Assembly: GCA_017882405.1 (NCBI GenBank)
Contig: JADGPO010000077.1
Location: 1 to 6,464, forward strand
Source of the DNA: Solirubrobacteraceae bacterium
GTDB lineage: Bacteria; Actinomycetota; Thermoleophilia; Solirubrobacterales; Solirubrobacteraceae
Reading direction: 5' to 3'
DNA length: 6,464 bases
The notes under the pieces are model-generated. The model worked only from the letters and a program-made list of their open reading frames with translations, did no database searches and had not been told where the DNA came from. Position 1 is the first letter of the stretch, and every line of letters starts with the position of its first letter. Made by a program: the position numbers and the translations under genes. Positions 1 to 6,166 of the stretch are shown here, in pieces.

Positions 1-497
1 TGCTCGACGAGGCAGCCGGAGCGGTCGAGGCCGAGGGCGCCGGCGAGGACTGGGAGCCGGTCCGGCTCGACGTCAACGTCGACGCCTACGTGCCCGCCGA
101 CTACATCCCCTACGAACAGGCCAAGGTGGACGTGCACCGGAGGATCGCCGCCTCGCGTGAGGTGGCCGACCTGGCGCTCCTCCGGGACGAGCTCGAGGAC
201 CGCTTCGGCGAGCTGCCCGAACCCCTACAGAACCTGATCGCACTGCAGCAGGCGCGCATCAAGCTCGGCCAGGCCGGCGCCCAGGCGGTCACCTTCCGCG
301 GCGGCCGCCTCGCCGTCACCCCGGTCGAGCTCGACTCCGTGCGCGCCAAGCGGATCCGCCAGGAGATCCCCGAGGCGCTGTACGAGTCGGGCAAGTCCCA
401 GCTGTCGCTCCGCGTTCCCGACGACCCGGCGCAGCGCTTCCCGGCGGTGGTCAGGGCCGCCGACGTGCTGTTGGCGGTGACGCGGGAGGCGGCGTAG
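1..497 (+). CDS. mfd: Transcription-repair coupling factor Mfd, C-terminal end (5' truncated by window edge)
   Basis: The reading frame is open from position 3 and gives 164 residues ending at TAG 495-497. Mfd is a cytoplasmic ATP-dependent translocase that removes stalled RNA polymerase from damaged DNA and recruits UvrA. Only its last part is here. The block DAYVPADYIPYEQAKVDVHR, then RIAASREVADLALLRDELEDRFG and ELPEPLQNLI, matches the start of the C-terminal TRCF domain (D7), which in E. coli reads as a similar IPDDFLP...KRIAS...ELIDRFG...P pattern. D7 is the autoinhibitory domain that masks the UvrA-binding surface. The helicase motor and RNA polymerase-interaction domains lie outside the window, so their integrity cannot be judged. 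The mfd to mazG/eno neighbourhood is typical of Actinobacteria and supports the call. Codon use is strongly GC-ending throughout. Confidence 0.93.
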   Translation, partial: LDEAAGAVEAEGAGEDWEPVRLDVNVDAYVPADYIPYEQAKVDVHRRIAASREVADLALLRDELEDRFGELPEPLQNLIALQQARIKLGQAGAQAVTFRGGRLAVTPVELDSVRAKRIRQEIPEALYESGKSQLSLRVPDDPAQRFPAVVRAADVLLAVTREAA

Positions 498-522
498 GGC
501 TTGCTGGGAGGACAGCGCCACC

Positions 523-564
523 TTCGTTGCCTCGCGCCCCGCCGGGCCGGCGAGAGGCTACGAA
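523..564 (+). terminator. Imperfect hairpin downstream of mfd, possible terminator
   Basis: TTCGT (523-527) pairs with ACGAA (560-564). After one T/T mismatch GCCTC (529-533) pairs with GAGGC (554-558), and GC 534-535 with GC 550-551 leaving a GA bulge. An inner GCCC/GGGC stem (536-539, 544-547) can close the loop. It begins 26 bases after the mfd stop. No T-run follows, so it is a GC-rich hairpin without the classical intrinsic U-tract, and termination is an inference from position. Confidence 0.4.
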
Positions 565-747
565 ATGGGGGGTTCCGCCGGGCGCGGATCGCGGGCCACC
601 GGGGAGTCGAGCGTCGGGAGGTCCTTCCACACCTCCTTCCCCAGCCGGCCGTTCCCGCGCACCCTCTGCACCCACCGGCACCGTCACCCACCGCCGCGAC
701 CCCCACGCCACCGCCACGAACCTCCTCCCACCCAAATGACGGCCCTG

Positions 748-753
748 TAGCAT
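748..753 (+). promoter_or_regulatory. Possible -10 hexamer (TAGCAT) before the weak ORF at 765
   Basis: TAGCAT fits the TAnnnT actinobacterial -10 pattern and ends 11 bases before ATG 765. An 8-bp palindrome, GCGGCCGC (756-763), fills most of the gap. There is no recognisable -35 and no Shine-Dalgarno sequence. The support is that other SD-less starts in the window have the same arrangement. Confidence 0.25.
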
Positions 754-948
754 CCGCGGCCGCCATGGCCTCCTACGACGACGTCAACGGCAGGGTCGCG
801 CTGTTCGCCGGCGCGGTGCGGGCGGCGGCCGAGCGGTCGGGGGCGTCGGCATCGTGTCGCCAACGCCGGGATTGCGCCGGCCGCGGCGACCGTGCGGGCG
901 AGGCCGATCTCGTGGGCGCTCCAGGCGGTCCGCCGAGCGCCACCCGTC

Positions 949-992
949 ACTCTTCGACCGCTCTTCGGCACCCTTCGACCGCTCTTCAGCAC
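949..992 (+). repeat. 21-bp tandem direct repeat (two copies)
   Basis: CTTCGACCGCTCTTCGGCAC (952-971) is repeated as CTTCGACCGCTCTTCAGCAC (973-992), one mismatch over 20 bases at a 21-base period. The match extends a few bases leftward to 949/970. The pair ends 8 bases before the TACCAT hexamer and 26 bases before the lipoprotein start, so it lies where a -35 region or activator site would be. It is too short to be a CRISPR array and has no spacers. Confidence 0.7.
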
Positions 993-1000
993 TCTCTCGC

Positions 1001-1006
1001 TACCAT
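1001..1006 (+). promoter_or_regulatory. Possible -10 hexamer (TACCAT) of the lipoprotein-mazG-eno unit
   Basis: TACCAT matches TAnnnT and ends 12 bases before ATG 1019. The 30 bases upstream of that ATG contain no Shine-Dalgarno sequence, so a very short leader or leaderless transcript is plausible. The best -35-like string is TTCGAC at 974-979 in the second tandem repeat, but its 21-base spacing is too long for a standard promoter. Confidence 0.35.
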
Positions 1007-1018
1007 CACCGCCTGTAC

Positions 1019-2145
1019 ATGAAGTCAGTGGTCAGGTCCATCCAGGCGCTCGGCGCCTTTTTTGTGCTCGCAGTCGTGGTCGCGGGCTGTGGTGGCGGCG
1101 TTCCCGGGAACTCCGTGGCCGACATGTCCGGCAACCCGATCACCCAGGCGACGTTCAACCACTGGATGTACATCGCCGCCAAGGGCCAGGCCTCGCAGTC
1201 GCCCGGCTCGCCGGTGATCGTGCCCGACCCGCCGAACTACACCAAGTGCGTGGCGACGGTCCGCAAGTCGATCCCGTCGCTGGCCAGCACGCCCACGAAG
1301 ACGCTCAAGACCGAATGCGGCACCCTGTTCACGCAGCTGCGCGACCAGATTCTGGACTTCCTGATCCGCTCCTACTGGTACCAGGCCGATGCCGCCAAGC
1401 AGAACATCAAGGTCTCCGATGCGCAGGTCCAAAAGGCGTTCCAGACCGCCAAGGCACAGCAGTTCCCGACCGGCGCGCAGTTCCAGGCCTTCCTGACCTC
1501 CTCGGGCCAGACGCTCGACGACATCCTCTACCGCGTCCGGGTCAACCAGATCTACACCAAGCTGCTGGCCAAGGCCGGATCCACGGTGACCCAGGCGCAG
1601 ATCGCGGCCTACTACGCGGCCCACGCGACGCAGTTCGGCAAGCCCGCGAGCCGCAACATCCGGATCATCCTCACCAAGACCAAGGCTCAGGCCGACGCGG
1701 CCAAGGCCGCTCTCGCCGGCGGCGCGACGTGGCAGGCGACCGCGGCCAAGTACTCCACCGACGCCGCCACCAAGAACAAGGGCGGATTGCTGGTCGATGT
1801 GGCCAAGGGCCAGCAGGATGCGGCGCTCGACCACGCGGCGTTCTCGGCCTCCCCCGGCGTCCTGCTGGGGCCGATCCAGGGGCAGTTCGGCTGGTACGTG
1901 TTCGAGGTCACGTCGGTAAAGCCCGGTAACCAGCAGACGCTGGCCCAGGCGACGCCGACGATCAAGTCGATCCTCGCCCAGCAGAACTCGACGGCCCAGT
2001 CGGCGAAGATCGACGCGCAGGCCAAGAAGAACTGGCTCAGCAAGACTCAATGCCGGTCGGGCTATGTGATGGCGGACTGCAACGGCTACAAGGCCCCCGC
2101 CAGCACGACGACGACGACGACGCCGTCGACCACCACGACCGGTTA

Positions 2146-2146
<1 letters not shown>
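1019..2146 (+). CDS. SurA/PpiC-family (parvulin-like) secreted lipoprotein
   Basis: The 375-residue product starts at ATG 1019 because this places a proper lipoprotein signal at the N-terminus: basic MKSVVR, hydrophobic core 11-20 and lipobox VAGC (21-24), with C24 as the lipidated cysteine. Upstream in-frame starts would bury this signal. Residues 38-190 look like a SurA_N-type helical chaperone region. Residues about 210-300 match a PpiC rotamase domain (RIILTKTKAQA, then KYSTDAATKNKGG, then GPIQGQFGWYVFEVTSVKPG). Such proteins assist folding outside the membrane. The usual parvulin histidines appear replaced: the H of the HILV-type strand is within RNIRII, and the H of the FGYHI-type strand is within FGWYVF. 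Chaperone rather than isomerase activity is therefore possible. Cysteines 77/100 and 345/354 could form disulfides. The C-terminus is a Ser/Thr tail (362-374). Its TAG shares one G with the mazG GTG. Confidence 0.9.
2105..2122 (+). repeat. (ACG)6 trinucleotide repeat encoding a Thr run
   Basis: Six perfect ACG codons encode six threonines near the end of the lipoprotein, followed by CCG TCG and mixed ACC/ACG Thr codons. Because the period is three, copy-number slippage would change tail length without shifting the frame. Confidence 0.8.
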
Positions 2147-4211
<2,065 letters not shown>

Positions 4212-4226
4212 GAGGAGTCGCCCGGG

Positions 4227-4241
4227 CGGGCAAGCAGCCCG
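4227..4241 (+). terminator. Short GC hairpin after enolase
   Basis: CGGGC (4227-4231) and GCCCG (4237-4241) form a 5-bp stem with an AAGCA loop, 15 bases after the enolase stop. No T-run follows. It is the first of three stacked inverted repeats in the eno/ftsB-like gap. Confidence 0.4.
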
Positions 4242-4246
4242 AATGA

Positions 4247-4264
4247 GCGGGGCGCGCGCCCCGC
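4247..4264. repeat. Perfect 18-bp palindrome GCGGGGCGCGCGCCCCGC
   Basis: The 18 bases equal their own reverse complement with no interruption. As RNA they would make a tight hairpin with little loop; as DNA they form a symmetric dyad that a dimeric regulator could bind. It lies 36 bases after the enolase stop. It may act with the adjacent hairpin as a terminator, or be an operator for the next gene. Confidence 0.6.
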
Positions 4265-4272
4265 CACCGGCA

Positions 4273-4286
4273 GCAACGCACGTTGC
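4273..4286. repeat. 14-bp inverted repeat GCAACG-CA-CGTTGC
   Basis: Two 6-bp arms are separated by CA. The repeat ends 4 bases before the GGAAGGAAGG Shine-Dalgarno-like string at 4291-4300. Its position just in front of a ribosome-binding site suits an operator or 5'-UTR hairpin; no function is shown. Confidence 0.45.
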
Positions 4287-4290
4287 AGCA

Positions 4291-4300
4291 GGAAGGAAGG
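4291..4300 (+). promoter_or_regulatory. Strong Shine-Dalgarno-like sequence GGAAGGAAGG
   Basis: It lies 5 bases before GTG 4306, which opens a 39-residue micro-ORF, but 28 bases before ATG 4329 of the FtsB-like frame. Ideal spacing to the GTG rather than to the ATG is the reason the micro-ORF is taken seriously. Confidence 0.5.
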
Positions 4301-4305
4301 CGGCG

Positions 4306-4425
4306 GTGGCGAACGAAGCGCTCACCGGATGCCTTCAGCTCGCTCCGCCTCCGCCGCCGCCCGTAGCCAACGCGCGCAACGGGCCGCTCGTGCCCCTCGT
4401 CCGCATCGAGGCCCGCGCCGGGTGA
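4306..4425 (+). CDS. Possible 39-residue micro-ORF overlapping the 5' end of the ftsB-like gene
   Basis: GTG 4306 follows a strong SD at 5-base spacing and reads MANEALTGCLQL, then a run of six prolines (14-19) and ARNGPLVPLVRIEARAG, ending at TGA 4423-4425. By hand count about 33 of 39 codons end in G/C, with lower GC at second positions, the usual coding pattern here. The alternative frame over the same stretch (N-terminus of the FtsB-like ORF from 4329) has only about 22 of 34 GC-ending codons. Its TGA overlaps GTG 4422, a possible FtsB start, as GTGA. It could be a leader peptide whose polyproline run stalls ribosomes and couples translation. It could instead be the N-terminus of the FtsB-like protein before a frameshift. 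No homologue is recognised. Confidence 0.3.
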   Translation: MANEALTGCLQLAPPPPPPVANARNGPLVPLVRIEARAG

Positions 4426-4724
4426 TCACCCGGGCCGCGGCGACGCGGGTGCGGTGGGACCGGGTCGGTCGGGTTGGGCTGCTGATCGTGCTGGGCGTGG
4501 TCGTCGTCCTGTACTTCGAGCACACGCTGTCCTACATCTCGACGCGGCAGGAAGCGGCGCGAGAGTCGGGGACCGTGCAGAAGCTCGTCCGCGACAACGC
4601 CGCGCTCGCCCGCGAGGAGAAGTCGCTCACCGATCCGGCGACGATCCAGAAGGACGCCCGCGCGCTCGGGATGGTGCAGCCAGGTGAGCGCCCCTACGTG
4701 ATCACCGGCCTGCCGAACAACTAG
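4329..4724 (+). CDS. FtsB/DivIC-family septum formation initiator protein
   Basis: The frame gives 131 residues from ATG 4329. The N-terminal 46 residues are Arg/Ala-rich and presumably cytoplasmic. One transmembrane helix follows (about 47-65, RVGLLIVLGVVVVLYF), then a periplasm/wall-side coiled-coil region (about 70-100) and the characteristic C-terminal block ARALGMVQPGERPYVI (110-125). FtsB-type proteins act in the divisome with FtsL and FtsQ in activating septal wall synthesis. The position directly after eno is a conserved actinobacterial arrangement and supports the call. The start is uncertain. ATG 4329 has no SD, whereas in-frame GTG 4422 (residue 32) would give 100 residues, close to E. 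coli FtsB (103), and overlaps the micro-ORF stop as GTGA. A basic N-tail is common in actinobacterial homologues, so the longer form is kept as the default. Confidence 0.88.
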   Translation: MPSARSASAAARSQRAQRAARAPRPHRGPRRVITRAAATRVRWDRVGRVGLLIVLGVVVVLYFEHTLSYISTRQEAARESGTVQKLVRDNAALAREEKSLTDPATIQKDARALGMVQPGERPYVITGLPNN

Positions 4725-4732
4725 CGCCCAGT

Positions 4733-4760
4733 TCGCAGAGTCGCGCGAGCGCCTCTGCGA
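4733..4760 (+). terminator. Hairpin after the ftsB-like gene
   Basis: TCGCAGAG (4733-4740) pairs perfectly with CTCTGCGA (4753-4760). Inside, GCGC (4743-4746) can pair with GCGC (4749-4752). It starts 9 bases after the FtsB-like stop and ends 11 bases before GTG 4772. No U-tract follows. It could terminate the upstream transcript or shape the 5' end of the next gene's message. Confidence 0.5.
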
Positions 4761-4771
4761 TCCTGTCGGCT

Positions 4772-5098
4772 GTGCGCTTCAACGACGTGATCGGGTTATG
4801 GGAGGACAGCCGGCGACGGCTGGCGGGGGCCGATCCCGCCGAGCGGCCGGCGCTGGAACGGGTCACCGACGAGCTCGTCGATGAGCTGCGGCGGAGGCTG
4901 GGCGGGCCGTTCACGACCGAAGATCTGGCCGCCGTGTACTCCGACGGCACGGACTGGTGCTTCGACATCGCCACCAAGGTGGCGCCGACCACGCCGGCGG
5001 CGTGGGACGTGCCGATCGTCGCCGGGGCCGCGTTCGCGCGGTACGTGCGCAGTGCGATCGACTACGCGGGCGGCAGGAAGATCGAGGACCTGCCCTGA
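4772..5098 (+). CDS. Conserved-looking hypothetical protein, 108 residues
   Basis: The start is GTG 4772, giving MRFNDVIGLWEDSRRRLAGA; there is no clear SD. The product is soluble, with no signal peptide or membrane helix. Residues 5-44 are charged and probably helical (VTDELVDELRRRLGG at 31-45). Residues 46-100 hold a motif-like core: FTTEDLAAVYSDGTDWCFDIA, then AWDVPIVAGAAFARYVR and DYAGGR. I know no function; similar short proteins occur near eno/ftsB in Thermoleophilia as far as I recall, but I cannot verify this here. Codon use matches its neighbours. The TGA stop lies inside a palindromic repeat of a widely distributed type, so the last few residues (DLP) are partly repeat-encoded and the ancestral C-terminus may have differed. 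Confidence 0.75.
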   Translation: MRFNDVIGLWEDSRRRLAGADPAERPALERVTDELVDELRRRLGGPFTTEDLAAVYSDGTDWCFDIATKVAPTTPAAWDVPIVAGAAFARYVRSAIDYAGGRKIEDLP

Positions 5099-5117
5099 GC
5101 TTGTCGAAGCGGGCAGG
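5089..5117. repeat. REP-like palindromic element with CTGAGCTTGTCGAAG core
   Basis: Arms CCTGCCC (5089-5095) and GGGCAGG (5111-5117) are perfect 7-bp complements. Within, GCTT (5099-5102) and AAGC (5107-5110) pair around a GTCG loop, leaving TGA bulged. The core CTGAGCTTGTCGAAG (5095-5109) is a very common interspersed motif in GC-rich bacterial genomes, recognisable from spurious peptide ends such as PELVE and FDKLR. It overlaps the end of the 108-residue gene and supplies its TGA (5096-5098). Confidence 0.75.
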
Positions 5118-5146
5118 CGAGACCGCGGCCGCGCGCGGACCGGCAC

Positions 5147-5168
5147 CCGTTCCCGACGACGGGAACGG
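5147..5168. terminator. Bidirectional terminator-like hairpin between convergent genes
   Basis: CCGTTCCCG (5147-5155) and CGGGAACGG (5160-5168) form a 9-bp perfect stem with a 4-base ACGA loop. It lies 48 bases after the 108-residue gene's stop and 5 bases beyond the stop of the convergent minus-strand gene. It lacks T-runs on either side, as is common in high-GC Actinobacteria. Confidence 0.65.
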
Positions 5169-5173
5169 CGGCG

Positions 5174-5731
5174 CTACTCGTCGTCGTCGTTGTCCTCGGA
5201 GCCAGCGCGGCGGATGACGATCTGGTCCTCCTCGATCGTCACCTCGACCGGCCGGTGGCCGGCCCAATACTCGGCGTACACGGGGTCGTCCTGCACGGCG
5301 GGGTCGAGCCAGAGGCCGTATCCCTCTTCGCCGTGGTCGAACGTGGCCTCGAGCGGACCGGAGGTCCGTCGGCGGCCACGGGCAGTTCCACGACCGCCGC
5401 GGCGGGAGCGGCGGCGGCGGGCAGGCTTCTCCTCGTCACCGTCGCCGTCCTCGTCGGCCTCTTCCTCCTCGGTGCGCTCGGCTTCGGCGGCATCGAGCTC
5501 GGCGGCGATCAGCGCGTCATCCTCCGCGCGCAGGTCGATCTCGTCGTCGTAGTCGGCGGCGAGGGTCGGGCTGTCGGGATCTCCGGACGGCTCGAGACCC
5601 TGCTCGCGCTTGAAGGCCTGGATCTGCTGGACGGTGACCTCGAGTTGATGCGCAATCCAGGCGTCGGTGCGTCCCTGACGGACCCAGGCCCGAATCTGAT
5701 TGAGCTGTGGGCGTAGTGATCTGCGGGTCAT
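5174..5731 (-). CDS. Uncharacterised protein: HTH-like N-terminus, acidic linker, RGG-like basic patch, C-terminal domain
   Basis: The start is taken at ATG 5731-5729 (185 residues, MTRRSLRPQLNQIRAW) because the helix-turn-helix-like block begins there; a farther ATG at 5803 adds 24 low-complexity residues. Residues 8-46 (QIRAWVRQGRTDAWIAHQL, then EVTVQQIQAFKREQGL) resemble a tri-helical HTH. Residues 58-102 are very acidic (Asp/Glu runs, 88-101). Residues 103-122 are a dense Arg/Gly patch (RRRRSRRGGRGTARGRRR) of the kind that binds RNA or DNA. Residues 126-176 form a different, conserved-looking block (LEATFDHGEEGYGLWLDPAV, then PVYAEYWAGHRPVEVTI), and the end is acidic. No SD precedes the start, but TAGTCT and a 12-bp palindrome do. 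It is divergent from csrA. Function is unknown; nucleic-acid binding is inferred from composition only. Confidence 0.8.
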   Translation of the reverse strand: MTRRSLRPQLNQIRAWVRQGRTDAWIAHQLEVTVQQIQAFKREQGLEPSGDPDSPTLAADYDDEIDLRAEDDALIAAELDAAEAERTEEEEADEDGDGDEEKPARRRRSRRGGRGTARGRRRTSGPLEATFDHGEEGYGLWLDPAVQDDPVYAEYWAGHRPVEVTIEEDQIVIRRAGSEDNDDDE

Positions 5732-5747
5732 CCGGGCCCGGAGACTA
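5731..5747 (-). promoter_or_regulatory. TAGTCT -10-like hexamer plus 12-bp palindrome at the start of the HTH/RGG gene
   Basis: On the minus strand TAGTCT (5747-5742) fits TAnnnT and ends 10 bases before the ATG. The gap is exactly filled by CCGGGCCCGG (5732-5741), which extends to a perfect 12-bp palindrome, TCCGGGCCCGGA (5731-5742). An operator overlapping the transcription start and start codon, possibly bound by the gene's own HTH protein, is an inference. No -35 is visible. Confidence 0.35.
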
Positions 5748-5793
5748 GTACAGCGGGCGGCGGCGGGCCCCACCGGGGGGGTGCGGCTGCTGC

Positions 5794-5823
5794 TTGTGCT
5801 CATCGAGATATGCGCGATATGCT
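5794..5823 (+). promoter_or_regulatory. Possible csrA promoter (TTGTGC-N18-TATGCT) with GATATGC direct repeat
   Basis: TTGTGC (5794-5799) and TATGCT (5818-5823) are separated by 18 bases, an acceptable sigma-70-type layout, and would give a leader of about 80 bases before csrA. GATATGC occurs twice at a 9-base step (5807-5813, 5816-5822) across the -10, a possible regulator site. A weaker alternative -10 (TATTCA, 5874-5879) lies closer to the gene. Confidence 0.35.
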
Positions 5824-5895
5824 GGCCGTCGAGCGGGCCGGCTTCTGCTCGAGATGCACCGGCCGGACTTTGCTATTCACAACCATCAGGCAAGC

Positions 5896-5902
5896 AGGGA
5901 GG
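5896..5902 (+). promoter_or_regulatory. Shine-Dalgarno of csrA containing an ANGGA CsrA-type motif
   Basis: AGGGAGG ends 8 bases before ATG 5911 and fixes the csrA start. AGGGA (5896-5900) fits the ANGGA core that CsrA binds. GGGA (5897-5900) can pair with TCCC (5907-5910), which would occlude the SD. A second GGA lies at 5865-5867. CsrA autoregulation through its own leader is known in E. coli; here it is inferred. Confidence 0.6.
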
Positions 5903-5910
5903 CCATTCCC

Positions 5911-6144
5911 ATGTTGGTACTGACGCGCAAGTCCAACCAGAGCATCATGATCGGCGACGACATCGAGGTCTCTGTGCTGGCGATCATGGGGGAGAAGGTG
6001 CGGATCGGAATCCAAGCCCCCCGTGACATTCCGGTGTTCCGTAAAGAGGTGTACCTCGAGATCCAGCAGGAGCGGGTCGCAAGTGGCAAAGGCGTGCGCG
6101 AGGAAGTCGACGCGGCGCTGCGTGGACTGGGAGAGTCCAGCTAG
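5911..6144 (+). CDS. csrA: Carbon storage regulator CsrA (RNA-binding translational regulator)
   Basis: The 77-residue protein starts [20 protein letters not shown] at an ATG with a strong SD; an upstream in-frame ATG at 5794 would add 39 unrelated residues. CsrA is a cytoplasmic domain-swapped dimer that binds GGA motifs in mRNA leaders and usually blocks ribosome access. The family core is intact: LTR (4-6), IGDDI (14-18), VRIGIQAP (30-37), and VFRKE (42-46) with the RNA-contacting R44 aligned to R44 of E. coli CsrA. The protein carries about 15 more residues than E. coli CsrA (61), a charged probably helical C-terminal tail ([19 protein letters not shown], 59-77). No fliW, the antagonist often linked to csrA in Gram-positives, and no flagellar gene is in the window. 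Its nearest neighbours are an HTH/RGG-like gene (divergent) and a small membrane protein gene (convergent). Confidence 0.97.
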   Translation: MLVLTRKSNQSIMIGDDIEVSVLAIMGEKVRIGIQAPRDIPVFRKEVYLEIQQERVASGKGVREEVDAALRGLGESS

Positions 6145-6166
6145 CCAGGAGCTGGCCGCCAGGGGG

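Larger units (their letters stand above)
498..1018. other. 521-base region without a secure gene
   Basis: After the mfd hairpin, positions 565-745 are C-rich (many CCACC/CCGC runs) and show no coding signature I trust on either strand. From 765 the codon-position GC pattern becomes gene-like in one frame for about 28 codons, then appears to move to another frame (separate entry). The last 70 bases carry a 21-bp tandem duplication and a TAnnnT hexamer in front of the lipoprotein gene. The region therefore most likely holds the mfd terminator, a decayed or very small gene, and the promoter of the downstream operon. Confidence 0.6.
765..1022 (+). pseudogene. Weak small ORF or gene remnant, unrecognised
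   Basis: ATG 765 opens an 85-residue frame beginning MASYDDVNGRVALFAGAVRA. The first 28 codons all end in G or C, the signature of real genes here. From about codon 29 this frame fills with A/T-ending codons (gca, tgt, caa, gat, cgt), while the +1 frame (codons from about 850 to 930) becomes GC3-rich instead, reading RVANAGIAPAAATVRARPIS. The change sits just after a run of five Gs (839-843). This is what a one-base insertion in a former gene, or a base-call error, would look like. The +1 frame has no stop before 1929, so no intact product is recovered. If the uninterrupted frame is real, its TGA (1020-1022) overlaps the ATG of the next gene as ATGA. No function is recognised. Confidence 0.22.

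Noticed and set aside
110..766. Minus-strand ORF of 218 codons over the mfd end and the gap
   Set aside because: It is antisense to the recognisable Mfd D7 domain and has Arg/Ser low-complexity composition.
949..992. CRISPR-like array
   Set aside because: Only two adjacent units without spacers and no cas genes.
854..1018. Longer start for the lipoprotein gene (ATG 854)
   Set aside because: It would put 55 Arg/Ser-rich residues before a classical lipoprotein signal peptide.
892..1929. Plus-strand ORF of 345 codons overlapping the lipoprotein gene
   Set aside because: Arg/Pro/Gly-rich shadow over most of its length. Only the short GC3-rich part near 850-930 is retained, as part of the possible frameshifted remnant.
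1025..2050. Long minus-strand ORF (341 codons) opposite the lipoprotein gene
   Set aside because: It is antisense to a gene with a clear signal peptide and PpiC domain. The product is low-complexity Leu/Gly/Arg-rich, typical of GC-rich shadow frames.
5174..5197. CGT/CGTC repeats near 5177-5191 as a microsatellite
   Set aside because: They are simply Asp/Glu codons of the acidic C-terminus of the minus-strand gene.
5255..5716. Plus-strand ORF of 153 codons opposite the HTH/RGG gene
   Set aside because: A hydrophobic-looking shadow of acidic codons on the other strand. The minus frame has distinct domains and ends at a terminator-like hairpin.
5774..5783. Run of seven Gs as a phase-variable or G-quadruplex element
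   Set aside because: A single run, not within an identified gene; no four-tract quadruplex pattern is convincing.
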